This document shows, piece by piece, positions 44,175 through 52,742 of a stretch of 64,000 bases of DNA; position 1 is the first letter of the stretch, and every line of letters starts with the position of its first letter. The stretch spans positions 1-64,000 of the forward strand of contig NZ_JACXAD010000025.1 of the NCBI RefSeq assembly GCF_014699115.1, read 5' to 3'. The translations under genes and the position numbers were made by a program. Source of the stretch: Hymenobacter montanus. GTDB lineage: Bacteria > Bacteroidota > Bacteroidia > Cytophagales > Hymenobacteraceae. The notes under the pieces were generated by a model. The model was given only the letters and a program-made list of their open reading frames with translations. It was not told the DNA's origin and made no database searches.

Positions 44175-45773
44175 ATGCGCTTAAAACCTCAACTCCTACG
44201 TGGACTTGCGCTGGGTACGGTCATGCTTGGCATGGCTGCCTCCCCGTCACAGGCTCAAACCCCTGATAGAAAAACCGCCCTCAGCGCCAACGTTGGCCTG
44301 CTGCAATACCGCGGTAACATGGGTAGTGATTTCTGGGACCGCTCCGGGCCCGACCTCGAGGTAGGCGGTGGCGGATCCATCACCCGGTACTTGTCGCCGT
44401 CGTTCGATCTCAGCTTGCTGGGATATTACGAGTTGTATAAATTCAGCAGCAGAGTACGGGCCGGCGATAACTTCGATGCCAATATGGGCATGGTAGATCT
44501 GGGCATCAAGCTCAAGCTTAACAATGGCAAGATTCTAAAGGAAGAAGCTCTCATCCAGCCCTACCTGATGGGTGGTGGCGGCGCTATTTTCGCCAATAGC
44601 CGGGGCCGTGCCAATGGCCGGGATTTCTTCAACCAAATTCGCCGGCCCGAAGTCTTCGGCCTGGCGGGCATCCGGATTCGCCTCGGCGGCGCGGTAGGCC
44701 TGGACCTGACCACCAGCCAGCACTACCCCCTCACGGATCGGATCGACAACCTGTACGGGAGCCCGGATGATAAGCTGTACGACCGGTTCTTGCTGCACCA
44801 GGCTGGTATCACCGTGGCCCTGGGCCAGACTAAGGACACTGATGGTGATGGCGTGTCCGACAAAAAAGACAAATGCCCCGGCACCCCCAAAGGCGTGGCT
44901 GTGGACCCCAACGGCTGCCCACTGGATAAAGACGCCGATGGTGTACCCGACTACCAGGATAAGTGCCCCGATGAGAAAGGCGTGGCCGCGCTCGAAGGCT
45001 GCCCCGACCGTGATGGCGACGGCATTCGCGACAGCGACGACAAATGCCCCGACACCCCCGGCAAAGCTGAACTCGGCGGTTGCCCCGACGCGGACAGCGA
45101 TGGCGTAATTGACCAGAATGACAAGTGCCCCAACACTCCGGCTGGGGTGCAGGTAGATGCCAACGGTTGCCCCTTGGATAAAGACGGCGACGGTGTGCCT
45201 GACTATCAGGATCGTTGCCCCGAGCGTGCCGGTCCGGCTTCGAACAAAGGCTGCCCCGAGGTGAAAGCTGAAACCAAGAAGCGCCTGCAAGAGGCTACGA
45301 AGTTCATCAACTTCGAATTCAACAAGGCCGTGCTGCTGCCCAGCTCGTACCCGACGCTGAAAGACCTGGCTGCTGTCATGGCTGAGTACCCCGACTACAC
45401 GCTGAGCATCTCGGGCCACACCGACAGCAAGGGTGCCGATAACTACAACCTGCGCCTCTCCGATGACCGTGCGGCTTCAGCCCGTACCTACATGCTGAGC
45501 CAGGCTGTACCGGCCGACCGTATCGTGTCGCATGGCTACGGTGAAACCAAGCCGATTGCGGACAACGCTACTGCAAAAGGCCAGGCCATCAACCGCCGCG
45601 TCGAGTTCGACCTCTACCTCACTGGCGACCCCAACGCTGCCGAAGTGAAGTACGGCCCAGCCCCGACCATCGCCCCTGAGCCGGTGAAAGCCGCTCCGGT
45701 GAAGAAGGCTCCCGCCAAAAAGGCTCCTGCCAAAAAGGCCCCGGCCAAAAAGGCCCCAGCCAAGCGCAAGTAA
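44175..45773 (+). CDS. OmpA family outer membrane protein with TSP3 repeats and Lys/Ala/Pro tail
   Basis: A 532-residue protein. The signal peptide ends SPSQAQ; residues 30-215 form a beta-barrel-like domain; then come at least five thrombospondin type-3 calcium-binding repeats (DTDGDGVSDKKDKCP, DKDADGVPDYQDKCP, DRDGDGIRDSDDKCP, DADSDGVIDQNDKCP, DKDGDGVPDYQDRCP). Residues about 375-490 are the peptidoglycan-binding OmpA domain (LSISGHTDSKGADNYNLRLS, DRIVSHGYGETKPI). The last 40 residues are a repeated KKAPA tail ending KRK, like the tails of histone H1 and bacterial histone-like proteins, which is unusual for an envelope protein. A good terminator follows. Confidence 0.94.
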   Translation: MRLKPQLLRGLALGTVMLGMAASPSQAQTPDRKTALSANVGLLQYRGNMGSDFWDRSGPDLEVGGGGSITRYLSPSFDLSLLGYYELYKFSSRVRAGDNFDANMGMVDLGIKLKLNNGKILKEEALIQPYLMGGGGAIFANSRGRANGRDFFNQIRRPEVFGLAGIRIRLGGAVGLDLTTSQHYPLTDRIDNLYGSPDDKLYDRFLLHQAGITVALGQTKDTDGDGVSDKKDKCPGTPKGVAVDPNGCPLDKDADGVPDYQDKCPDEKGVAALEGCPDRDGDGIRDSDDKCPDTPGKAELGGCPDADSDGVIDQNDKCPNTPAGVQVDANGCPLDKDGDGVPDYQDRCPERAGPASNKGCPEVKAETKKRLQEATKFINFEFNKAVLLPSSYPTLKDLAAVMAEYPDYTLSISGHTDSKGADNYNLRLSDDRAASARTYMLSQAVPADRIVSHGYGETKPIADNATAKGQAINRRVEFDLYLTGDPNAAEVKYGPAPTIAPEPVKAAPVKKAPAKKAPAKKAPAKKAPAKRK

Positions 45774-45806
45774 GCCGCCCACGCGGTAAGCGCTAAGTAG
45801 AAAAAA

Positions 45807-45836
45807 GGCCCGCTCGATAAGAGCGGGCCTTTTTGT
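45807..45836 (+). terminator. Bidirectional intrinsic terminator after the OmpA-family gene
   Basis: GGCCCGCTC-GATAA-GAGCGGGCC with a T run after it (TTTTTTGTG) and an A run before it (GTAGAAAAAA), so it can act on both strands. The minus-strand DUF72 gene converges on it from the right. Confidence 0.95.
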
Positions 45837-45983
45837 GTTAGAGCGTATAGGGAAGTTGGAAGACTGAGGGTAGCTCGGCGCACGTCTGAGACGCGCGGCC
45901 CAATTAACCTTCTCTCATCTCGCCTAAACTAACGCCAGGTTCCCCCTCTCTCCCAGAGAGGGAGCAGGGGGGTGGGGCCCCAC

Positions 45984-46703
45984 CTACACCAGAGCCAGCA
46001 TCTGCCGGGCATTGCCAATGGCGGAGGCGTCGATGTCGTTGTTGAAATACAGGTAAGCTTCCCGCACCCCCGGCTGAGCCTGAATTTCACCGGCCACGCG
46101 GCGTAAAAACCCTTCGTCGTAAGGAGAGCGGTAAAGGTCCGGTACGCCGTGGAAGCGGTAGTAGAGCACCGGCGCGGTGCCCACTACCGCATCGGGCAAT
46201 TGCGGATGGCTCTGGCCACAGAAGCTAATGCGGCGACTGGTTAGCTCATCGTATACCGCCGGCTGCCACCAGCTAGGATGCCGGAACTCAAGTACGTTGG
46301 CGAAGGCCGGATCGAGGCAATCAGCGATGCGGGCGAGGCGGTCGGGGGCGTAGGTAAGGCGGGGCGGCAGCTGGAACAGCACGGGCCCCAGCTTGTCGAG
46401 CAGGCCCCGGGCGGTGGTGTGGTAGAAGTCGCCCAGTAGCTGCTGTACGTTATTGAACTGCTTGTAGTGCGTGATGAGCTGCGGCGCTTTCACGGCAAAC
46501 AAGAAGCCCGGTGGGCTCAGGGCGTACCAGTTTTCCAGCGACGAAAGCTTGGGAAACTGGTAGAAAGTGACGTTCAGCTCCAGGGAGCGGAAGTGCTGGC
46601 TATAGTAATCAAACCAGAGCCGCATGGGCATTTTTTCGGGATAAAAAGCGCCGCGCCAGTGGCGGTAGTGGTAGCCCGAACAACCGATGTGAAATGTCAC
46701 CAT
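45984..46703 (-). CDS. DUF72 (YecE-like) family protein
   Basis: A 239-residue soluble protein with the TIM-barrel-like DUF72 fold. The signatures are IGCSGYHYRHWRGAFYPEKM at the N-terminus, SLELNVTFYQFP, FLFAVKAPQLITH, LGPVLFQLPPRL, and VLYYRFHG near the end, followed by AYLYFNNDIDASAIGNA. Members are widely spread, and their biochemical role is unsettled. It is a single gene, convergent with the OmpA-family gene. Confidence 0.92.
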   Translation of the reverse strand: MVTFHIGCSGYHYRHWRGAFYPEKMPMRLWFDYYSQHFRSLELNVTFYQFPKLSSLENWYALSPPGFLFAVKAPQLITHYKQFNNVQQLLGDFYHTTARGLLDKLGPVLFQLPPRLTYAPDRLARIADCLDPAFANVLEFRHPSWWQPAVYDELTSRRISFCGQSHPQLPDAVVGTAPVLYYRFHGVPDLYRSPYDEGFLRRVAGEIQAQPGVREAYLYFNNDIDASAIGNARQMLALV

Positions 46704-47382
46704 GCTTTCCCAAACGACGGAAGCCTTCTCTGCGTTGGCGGCAGGACCCTGATTTGTGGCACGTACCGCCCGTTTTCGACACTTCCGGCACCGATACGTG
46801 GAGCCACTTACCTTATCAACGTGCGTATCTGGGTGGCGACTCGAGCGGAATCCTCGAAGCCCGGCACAATAGCGTAAGGACCACTCGTATTGGCTGGGAG
46901 CATTGAGCGCCGCGGCTCAACAGCGGCTGGGGAAACAAGCATCGGCTGGTTACTGCTTGCCGTTGAGTGGTACGGGAGTCGCGGCCAGCAAGCACAACCC
47001 CGCTACCACAAGACTATGGCGCTTCGTAGAAGGATGCAAAAATAAAGACGAAGTAATGGCCTTTCGCTCGGCTTTTTGGTAATTTGGCGCAGCCAACCCT
47101 CCCGGCAATTATTGTCTTAAGCCAGGTCAAGCAGGCTATTGCTAACTAAAGAACAACTATTCGACGGTGGTAAGTAGCCTGGGCCCGGCATCGCGGCCCA
47201 TGCTATCAGCTTAGCCAAGCCGCTAGTAGCAAAGCAGGGGAATGTCTGGCTGCTATTATTTTGCCCCGGCGGAGGGCAAGAGTCTTTCAGCGCTTGCGCT
47301 AAACAAAGAAATATTGGGCTGTGGCAGCCGACTTTTTTGGATAATTTTCACCTCATCTTTATTTTTCATCAACCCCTCTTTC
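46704..47382. other. Gene-free region before the prolyl oligopeptidase
   Basis: About 680 bases. The plus frames in it (46694-46906 and the long upstream extension of the peptidase from 47242) have no recognisable protein character, and the peptidase signal peptide begins at 47383. The divergent promoter of the DUF72 gene lies at its left end. I see no repeats. Confidence 0.45.
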
Positions 47383-49506
47383 ATGAGAATCTCCTATGCC
47401 TACCTGGCGGCATTGCTGATAAGCTCGCCCGCCTTTGCCCAAGCACCGGTCAAGAATCTGCCGTACCCGCAAACGAAGAAGGTAGATACGGTTGCGACTT
47501 ATTTTGGCACTAAGGTAGCCGACCCCTTCCGCTGGCTGGAAAACGACCAGGCCCCCGATACCAAGGGCTGGGTGCAGGAAGAAAACAAGGTCACCCAAGG
47601 CTACCTGGCTCAGATTCCCTTCCGCGAAGCCATCCGCAAGCGCCTCGAAACTCTGTGGAACTACGAGAAGTACAGCGCCCCGTTCAAGGAGGGTCCGTAC
47701 ACGTACTTTTCGAAAAATACCGGCCTGCAAAATCAGTCGGTACTCTATCGTCAGCAGGGCACCGGCGCGCCGGAGGTGTTTCTCGACCCCAATAACTTTT
47801 CGAAGGATGGCACCACTTCGCTGGCCGGTATCAACTTCACCAAAGACGGCAGCCTGGCCGCCTACCAACTCTCGGAAGGCGGCTCCGACTGGCGCAAGGT
47901 GGTGGTGCTGCGCACGACTAACAAGTCCATTGTGGGTGATACGCTGAAGGACGTGAAGTTCTCGGGCCTGGCCTGGAAGGGCAACGACGGCTTTTACTAC
48001 AGCAGCTACGACAAGCCCAAGGCAGGCAGCCAACTGGCGGGCCTGACCCAGCTTCACAAGCTGTTTTACCACCAACTGGGCACCCCACAAACGGCCGATA
48101 AGCTGATTTTTGGCGGTGAGAAAACCCCTCGCCGCTACATCGGCGCTTCCGTAACGGAGGACCAGCGCTTCCTGATCATTACGGCGGCCAACACCACTAC
48201 CGGCAATGAGCTGTACATCCAGGACCTGAGCAAGCCCGGCAGCCCCATTGTGCAGGTGGTCGACCACGAGAAGAACGAAGCTGAGGTTATCGATAACGTG
48301 GGCAGCAAGCTCTACATCTTCACCAACCTGAATGCGCCCAATAACCGGGTGGTGACCGTAGACGCCGCCAACCCCAAGCCCGCCAATTGGAAAGACCTGA
48401 TTCCGGAAACCAAGAACGTGCTGAGCGCCTCGACGGCCGGCGGTAAAATCTTCGCCAACTACCTGAAAGACGCCACTTCGCTGATCGAGCAGTACGATAT
48501 GGCCGGCAAAAAGGAGCGCGCCATTACGTTGCCCTCGGTGGGCACGGCCGGGGGCTTCAACGCCAAGAAAACGGAAAAGGAAACCTACTACACCTTCACC
48601 TCCTACACTTACCCGCCCACTATTTTCAAGTACGACATTGCCACTGGCAAATCAACCGTGTTCAAGAAAGCCGGCGTCCAGTTCGACCCCACCCAGTTTG
48701 AGTCGAAGCAGGTGTTTTACACTTCGAAAGACGGCACCCGCATCCCCATGATTATCACTCATAAAAAGGGGGTGGTGCTCAATGGTAAAAACCCCACGCT
48801 GCTCTATGCCTACGGCGGCTTCAACGTCAGCCTGACGCCCAGCTTCAGCACCTCCAACATTGTGCTGCTGGAAAATGGCGGCATCTACGCCGTGCCCAAC
48901 CTGCGCGGGGGCGGCGAGTACGGCGAGAAGTGGCACCTGGCCGGCACTAAGCTGCAAAAGCAAAACGTGTTCGACGACTTTATTGCCGCGGCCGACTACC
49001 TCAAAGCCAACAAGTACACCGACGCCGACCACTTAGCCATCGCCGGCGGCTCGAATGGTGGCCTGCTGGTTGGGGCCACCATGGCCCAGCGGCCCGATCT
49101 CTGCAAAGTGGCCTTCCCGGCCGTGGGCGTGATGGACATGCTGCGCTACCACAAGTTCACGTCCGGGGCTGGCTGGGCCTACGATTACGGCACGGCCGAG
49201 GATTCCAAGCAGATGTTTGAGTACCTCTACAAGTATTCGCCCTACCATGCCCTGAAGCCCGCCAGCTACCCCGCTACCCTCGTCACCACCGCCGACCACG
49301 ACGACCGGGTCGTGCCCGCGCACTCGTTCAAGTTTGCCGCGCGCCTGCAAGAAGCGCAGAAGGGCCCCGCCCCGGTGCTCATCCGTATCGAAACGAAAGC
49401 CGGCCACGGCGCCGGCCGCTCCACCGCGCAGATTATTGGGGAGCAGACTGATAAATGGGCTTTTATGTTCCAGAACATGGGGCTGGCGCCTTATCAGAAT
49501 AACTAG
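47383..49506 (+). CDS. Prolyl oligopeptidase family serine peptidase (S9A)
   Basis: A 707-residue exported peptidase: the signal peptide is MRISYAYLAALLISSPAFAQ, followed by the N-terminal strap, a seven-bladed propeller and the alpha/beta-hydrolase domain. The catalytic Ser is in GGSNGGLL (residue 557), the Asp in ADHDDRVVP (residue 641) and the His in KAGHGAGR. It cleaves short proline-containing peptides on the carboxyl side of proline, here in the periplasm. The length and active site are intact. The start at 47383 is set by the signal peptide, and an excellent terminator follows the gene. Confidence 0.95.
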   Translation: MRISYAYLAALLISSPAFAQAPVKNLPYPQTKKVDTVATYFGTKVADPFRWLENDQAPDTKGWVQEENKVTQGYLAQIPFREAIRKRLETLWNYEKYSAPFKEGPYTYFSKNTGLQNQSVLYRQQGTGAPEVFLDPNNFSKDGTTSLAGINFTKDGSLAAYQLSEGGSDWRKVVVLRTTNKSIVGDTLKDVKFSGLAWKGNDGFYYSSYDKPKAGSQLAGLTQLHKLFYHQLGTPQTADKLIFGGEKTPRRYIGASVTEDQRFLIITAANTTTGNELYIQDLSKPGSPIVQVVDHEKNEAEVIDNVGSKLYIFTNLNAPNNRVVTVDAANPKPANWKDLIPETKNVLSASTAGGKIFANYLKDATSLIEQYDMAGKKERAITLPSVGTAGGFNAKKTEKETYYTFTSYTYPPTIFKYDIATGKSTVFKKAGVQFDPTQFESKQVFYTSKDGTRIPMIITHKKGVVLNGKNPTLLYAYGGFNVSLTPSFSTSNIVLLENGGIYAVPNLRGGGEYGEKWHLAGTKLQKQNVFDDFIAAADYLKANKYTDADHLAIAGGSNGGLLVGATMAQRPDLCKVAFPAVGVMDMLRYHKFTSGAGWAYDYGTAEDSKQMFEYLYKYSPYHALKPASYPATLVTTADHDDRVVPAHSFKFAARLQEAQKGPAPVLIRIETKAGHGAGRSTAQIIGEQTDKWAFMFQNMGLAPYQNN

Positions 49507-49557
49507 GCGCGAGTAGGATTATGGTCCTCTCCGGAAGCGCAGCAAGTAGAGGCATTG

Positions 49558-49599
49558 AACCTAAAAAGGAGGGACTGGTTAGTCCCTCCTTTTTAGGTT
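49558..49599 (+). terminator. Intrinsic terminator of the prolyl oligopeptidase gene
   Basis: AACCTAAAAAGGAGGGACT and AGTCCCTCCTTTTTAGGTT pair perfectly across a short GGTT loop. The A/T-rich lower stem provides the T tract in both directions. Confidence 0.93.
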
Positions 49600-49624
49600 T
49601 AGAGGATATTTGGAAAATGTCTGT

Positions 49625-49671
49625 CCTAAAAAAAGAACGTCCTGCTCCTCTGGCGTCGAGCAGGATGTTCT
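49625..49671 (-). terminator. Orphan minus-strand terminator-like hairpin
   Basis: On the minus strand AGAACATCCTGCTC, a ten-base loop, and GAGCAGGACGTTCT form a 14-bp stem with one mismatch, followed at once by TTTTTTTAGG. No minus-strand gene precedes it between 49672 and 49988, so it may end an unseen small transcript. Confidence 0.6.
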
Positions 49672-49988
49672 GGTGATTTTCCGGATAGCCTCCTAAATAG
49701 CGCGACAATATCGACTTAAAGAGGCAGGCCCAACGTTTCGGGTAACGCTATGGTTGGGTGAATTGGGCAAGCCGAGTGGCTTGATGCTACATGCAACCTC
49801 ACAAGTCGGGCCACGACCTTGCTATCGAATAACGTCCATGAACTCGGTACAATGTACCATTTGGGGCTGACATGGCTTGGCATTTGTCGGGGTATAACTG
49901 CCGGATGTGGCTCCCTGACGGTACTACCCTTAAATCTTATCTCACTGTCGAAGCCTTCAGTTTTCTAATTTAATCAAACCTCCATTTT

Positions 49989-50909
49989 ATGAACAGAAGT
50001 AGTTCGGCAAATCTGATTAACTGGCTTTACGCCTGCTTGGTTGCGGGGATGAGCCTGCATGCTGCATATGGACAAGCTCAACCGCCCGGCTCTCCTAAAA
50101 GCACTAGGATCCCCTTTGAACAAGTCGGGGGGCTCATCTTCGTGCAGGCAGAATTGAACGGCAAGCCGGCTACTTTTATTCTCGATTCCGGGGCACCAGG
50201 ATTGATTCTAAACGCCAAGGCCGACACCTCACTTACGTCTGCGAGCTCGGCTGGGGTTAATGGCGCTTTGACTAAGCAGCGAGTTCAAATTAAAAGCTTC
50301 CGGTGGGCCGACATAACGCTGACTGACACGCCTGTTACGAGCATCGACTTAAGTCATCTGGAGCAGGCTACGGGCCGCTCGTTTGCCGGGCTGATTGGGT
50401 ATGCACAACTCAAAACCTATGTATTGCTGCTCGATTATAAAGCAAATCAGCTGATGCTAACAACAGAACGGGCTTTAATTGTCAAAGAATTAGGGACACC
50501 TAAATACATACTTGCACTGGAACAGACAAAACACATCCCAATACTTACCGGCACAATTCAAGGCACTACGTTCCGTTTTGGGCTGGACACCGGCGCACAA
50601 CTTAATGTGTTTAGCCAGCCTTTGAGGCCGAAATTACCAGCCGGGAGCTACCGTGTTACGAGCAGTAGCTTGCTTAAAGGGGCCGACAAAATAACATCGT
50701 CGACAGAGCAGGGAGAGATAAAAACCATCTCAGTCGCGGGGGTTAAGTATCGGCACATGGGGGTTGTTTTTTCGGACATTTCTCATCTCAATGCTGGCTA
50801 TAAGCTAGGAATCGATGGGTTGCTGGGCTACCCATTCTTGAGCCAATATCTAACAGTTATTGATTTTCCCCAAAAGAGCCTGTTGCTATGGAAACCACGT
50901 TCTAAATAA
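49989..50909 (+). CDS. Exported double retropepsin-like aspartic protease
   Basis: A 306-residue protein with a signal peptide (about 28 residues, ending AAYGQAQ). Two retropepsin-like halves are visible: FILDSGAPGLILNAK with hydrophobic flanks and a LIGYAQL partner, and FGLDTGAQLNVFS with IDGLLGYPFLSQYLTVIDF. Each half has its own D-[ST]-G active-site motif, so one chain could form a complete pepsin-like two-lobed site instead of the usual homodimer. The place of action is the periplasm or outer surface. Codon use is poorer in GC than in the neighbours. The substrate is unknown. Confidence 0.85.
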   Translation: MNRSSSANLINWLYACLVAGMSLHAAYGQAQPPGSPKSTRIPFEQVGGLIFVQAELNGKPATFILDSGAPGLILNAKADTSLTSASSAGVNGALTKQRVQIKSFRWADITLTDTPVTSIDLSHLEQATGRSFAGLIGYAQLKTYVLLLDYKANQLMLTTERALIVKELGTPKYILALEQTKHIPILTGTIQGTTFRFGLDTGAQLNVFSQPLRPKLPAGSYRVTSSSLLKGADKITSSTEQGEIKTISVAGVKYRHMGVVFSDISHLNAGYKLGIDGLLGYPFLSQYLTVIDFPQKSLLLWKPRSK

Positions 50910-51005
50910 TGACCATCCATTTAGTCGGAAACCGCCTCCTGTCCCGTAAGTCCTAAAATGAGCAGTTTGTAATTTGTGTTTATTAATAATAGAATAAAAA
51001 ATTAT

Positions 51006-51596
51006 TTATTCCATAATTTCGTAGGCAATAGGCTTGAAGGCATAGTTGTTCGACATCTCGGCCGAACAGGCGGTCATGCCCACAATCAGGTCCATCCGGG
51101 CTTCGAGCACGACGAAGTCGCCGGCCCGGCTTTTGGGTGGCAGTACGCCGACCTTACCCGTCTCGCCATCCACGGTAACGTGCATGAAGATGTTAAAGCA
51201 AATCGGAATCTGGTCGGGGCTGATGCCGTACGGAGCCAGCACCTCGCTCAGGTTGCCGAAGCAGCCGCGGTGCGGGTGCTGATGGCCGTAAATAATGCGA
51301 AAGGTATCTGCGCTGCACGGTGTAAGCAGGAAATCGTGCCGGCCCACAGTGTCTTCCCGCAGCTCGAACATGACATTGCTGCGGTTGGAGTAGAACGGGT
51401 GGCCGGCCGTGAGAAAGATGGTTTCGGCGTAGTCGATGGTGCGCCCCGAGGACAGGTATTCCGCCGGATCGTGCAGATTGAAGCACACGAAGTCCGACAC
51501 CTGTTCGCCCTGGGGGTCGGTTACCTTGAGGCGCTGGCCCTGGCGCAGCACGAAGGCCGTGCCGCTACGCGGCGGTATTAATTGGGGAGTGGGCAT
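51006..51596 (-). CDS. DUF1989 (urea carboxylase-associated/CgdAB-like) protein
   Basis: A 196-residue soluble protein of the DUF1989 family, with GQRLKVTDPQGEQVSDFVCF, the SSGRTIDYAETIFLTAGHPF segment, YGHQHPHRGCFGNLSEVL (conserved His/Cys) and CFNIFMHVTVDGETGKVGVL. Members of this family beside urea carboxylase are the two subunits of carboxyguanidine deiminase (CgdA, CgdB), which act in guanidine degradation. No carboxylase is near here. The start overlaps the end of the YcgG gene by 32 bases, so the pair is co-translated. The overlap contains the palindrome GCCGCTACGCGGC, the core of the repeat family at 7.9 kb. Confidence 0.85.
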   Translation of the reverse strand: MPTPQLIPPRSGTAFVLRQGQRLKVTDPQGEQVSDFVCFNLHDPAEYLSSGRTIDYAETIFLTAGHPFYSNRSNVMFELREDTVGRHDFLLTPCSADTFRIIYGHQHPHRGCFGNLSEVLAPYGISPDQIPICFNIFMHVTVDGETGKVGVLPPKSRAGDFVVLEARMDLIVGMTACSAEMSNNYAFKPIAYEIME

Positions 51597-52257
51597 GGGG
51601 GCTGAGGAAGGGGCATTGCCAGGAGTTGTCGTAGACTTTGCCGGAGTATTGGTAGACTTCGGAGGCCGCGCCGTAGTTCTGCAGCATGGGGTTCACCGAG
51701 CCGGAGTACGCCACGTCGCGGGTCCGGATGGTGTCGCGCAGGTGGTCGTAGCGGCCATTGGTGCGGATTTGCTCGAACTGGGCGTGCGGGTTGAAGACGA
51801 GCGTGGGGTAGCTAAACTGCCGGGCCGCCCGGCTGCTGCCGGGGTGCAGGCCCACCACGAAAAAGGCTTCTTCCTTCAGGCTGAAGCTGAACTCCGGCGA
51901 AGCAGGGTCGGCCACCACGCGCGGGTCGTAGCCATACTGCCGGGCGTCGAGGTTGGCCAGCGACTGGAGCCGCTGCCAGAATAGCTCTTCGAACAGGGCC
52001 TCGTCGGGCGCGGTGGGGCCGCGGAAGATAACCGCGGCGCTGTGGTAGAGCTTGTCGGACTGCCGGTACTTATCGACAAAGCCGTAGATAAAATCCAGGA
52101 TGGCCGCGTCATCTTTGGGGCAAGCCAGATGATCAACGACCAGGCAGTTAAGCTGCTGCCAGGTAAGAGCCGTTTTGGCGGCAACGCACGGGAATTCTTT
52201 CTTGCTGATGAACTCAAAATATTCCTGTACTTCCGCCTGTTCTTTTAAATCAGTCAT
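51565..52257 (-). CDS. YqcI/YcgG (GntA-like) heme-dependent N-hydroxylase family protein
   Basis: A 230-residue soluble protein of the YqcI/YcgG family. The conserved segments are EFPCVAAKTAL near residue 22, HSAAVIFRG, the FSFSLKEEAFFVVGLHPGSS stretch, FNPHAQFEQIRTNGRYDHLR and TIRTRDVAYSGSVNPMLQNY. GntA of guanitoxin biosynthesis is the best characterised member: a heme enzyme that N-hydroxylates a guanidino group. The gene is first in a two-gene operon with a DUF1989 protein, giving a possible N-hydroxylation and guanidine-handling pair. The substrate is inference only. Confidence 0.88.
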   Translation of the reverse strand: MTDLKEQAEVQEYFEFISKKEFPCVAAKTALTWQQLNCLVVDHLACPKDDAAILDFIYGFVDKYRQSDKLYHSAAVIFRGPTAPDEALFEELFWQRLQSLANLDARQYGYDPRVVADPASPEFSFSLKEEAFFVVGLHPGSSRAARQFSYPTLVFNPHAQFEQIRTNGRYDHLRDTIRTRDVAYSGSVNPMLQNYGAASEVYQYSGKVYDNSWQCPFLSPHAHSPINTAA

Positions 52258-52742
52258 GTCATTACAGGGATTAGCCGCCCGCTAAGGAGAAATAATGGAA
52301 CATTAGTTATGAGGGATTACGGGCGGGTACATTTTTTTGTTGAATAAAGTTTGTGGCAATCATAAACAAAGGCTTCATCGGTTGGGCTTACCGAACTCAA
52401 CGTCAGCGGTGGGAGGCCGATGGAACGGTTCAGCTTTTATTTCTAGCTAGGAGAGTCATTCGGTGAGCCTCGCCCAGCTTAACAGTCGAGTGGTAGCGTA
52501 AAAAATTGGGCGATGGTCTAAAGTAGGGTGGTGCCACGAATTGCCCGCAGGGCTTCGTGGCACCACTACTAGCTGACACAACGGACCGAACGACTAGTGG
52601 TGCCACGACGGCAAGTCGTGGCACCACCCCATTGTAGACCACCGCCAAAAAATGCCTCGTTAGGGCCTCTGGTGTTCACCCCGGCCAATAGCTGCCGTAC
52701 ACGCCGGGGGTGGGCTGGCCACATTCAGCCCGACTACTGGTT
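52258..52742. other. Intergenic region containing a MITE-like element
   Basis: About 485 bases between divergent genes. The first 240 bases are AT-rich and probably hold the promoter of the YcgG/DUF1989 operon. The rest is occupied by the 138-bp inverted-repeat element at 52509-52646. Confidence 0.55.
52509..52646. mobile_element. 138-bp MITE-like element with 32-bp terminal inverted repeats
   Basis: The ends GGCGATGGTCTAAAGTAGGG (continuing TGGTGCCACGAA) at 52509-52540 and the complement of 52615-52646 (GGCGGTGGTCTACAATGGGG, continuing TGGTGCCACGAC) match at 27 of 32 positions. Two internal hairpins share the stem GTGGTGCCACGA (52528-52566 and 52597-52627), the second with a perfect 13-bp stem. 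The flanks AAAAATTG (52501-52508) and AAAAAATG (52647-52654) differ at one position and could be a target duplication. It has no coding capacity; a transposase acting in trans is needed, if the element moves at all. Confidence 0.75.

Larger units (their letters stand above)
49507..49988. other. Intergenic region with two hairpins
   Basis: About 480 bases. It holds the terminator of the peptidase (49558-49599) and a second hairpin oriented for the minus strand (49625-49671), but no gene. The remaining 300 bases up to the aspartic protease show nothing that I can support. Confidence 0.5.

Noticed and set aside
44535..45419. Minus-strand frame of 294 codons over the OmpA-family gene
   Set aside because: It is the antisense of the TSP3 repeats, which makes its repeats look regular; no start context or family.
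47359..48267. Minus-strand frame of 302 codons over the prolyl oligopeptidase
   Set aside because: Antisense shadow of a gene with a complete catalytic triad.
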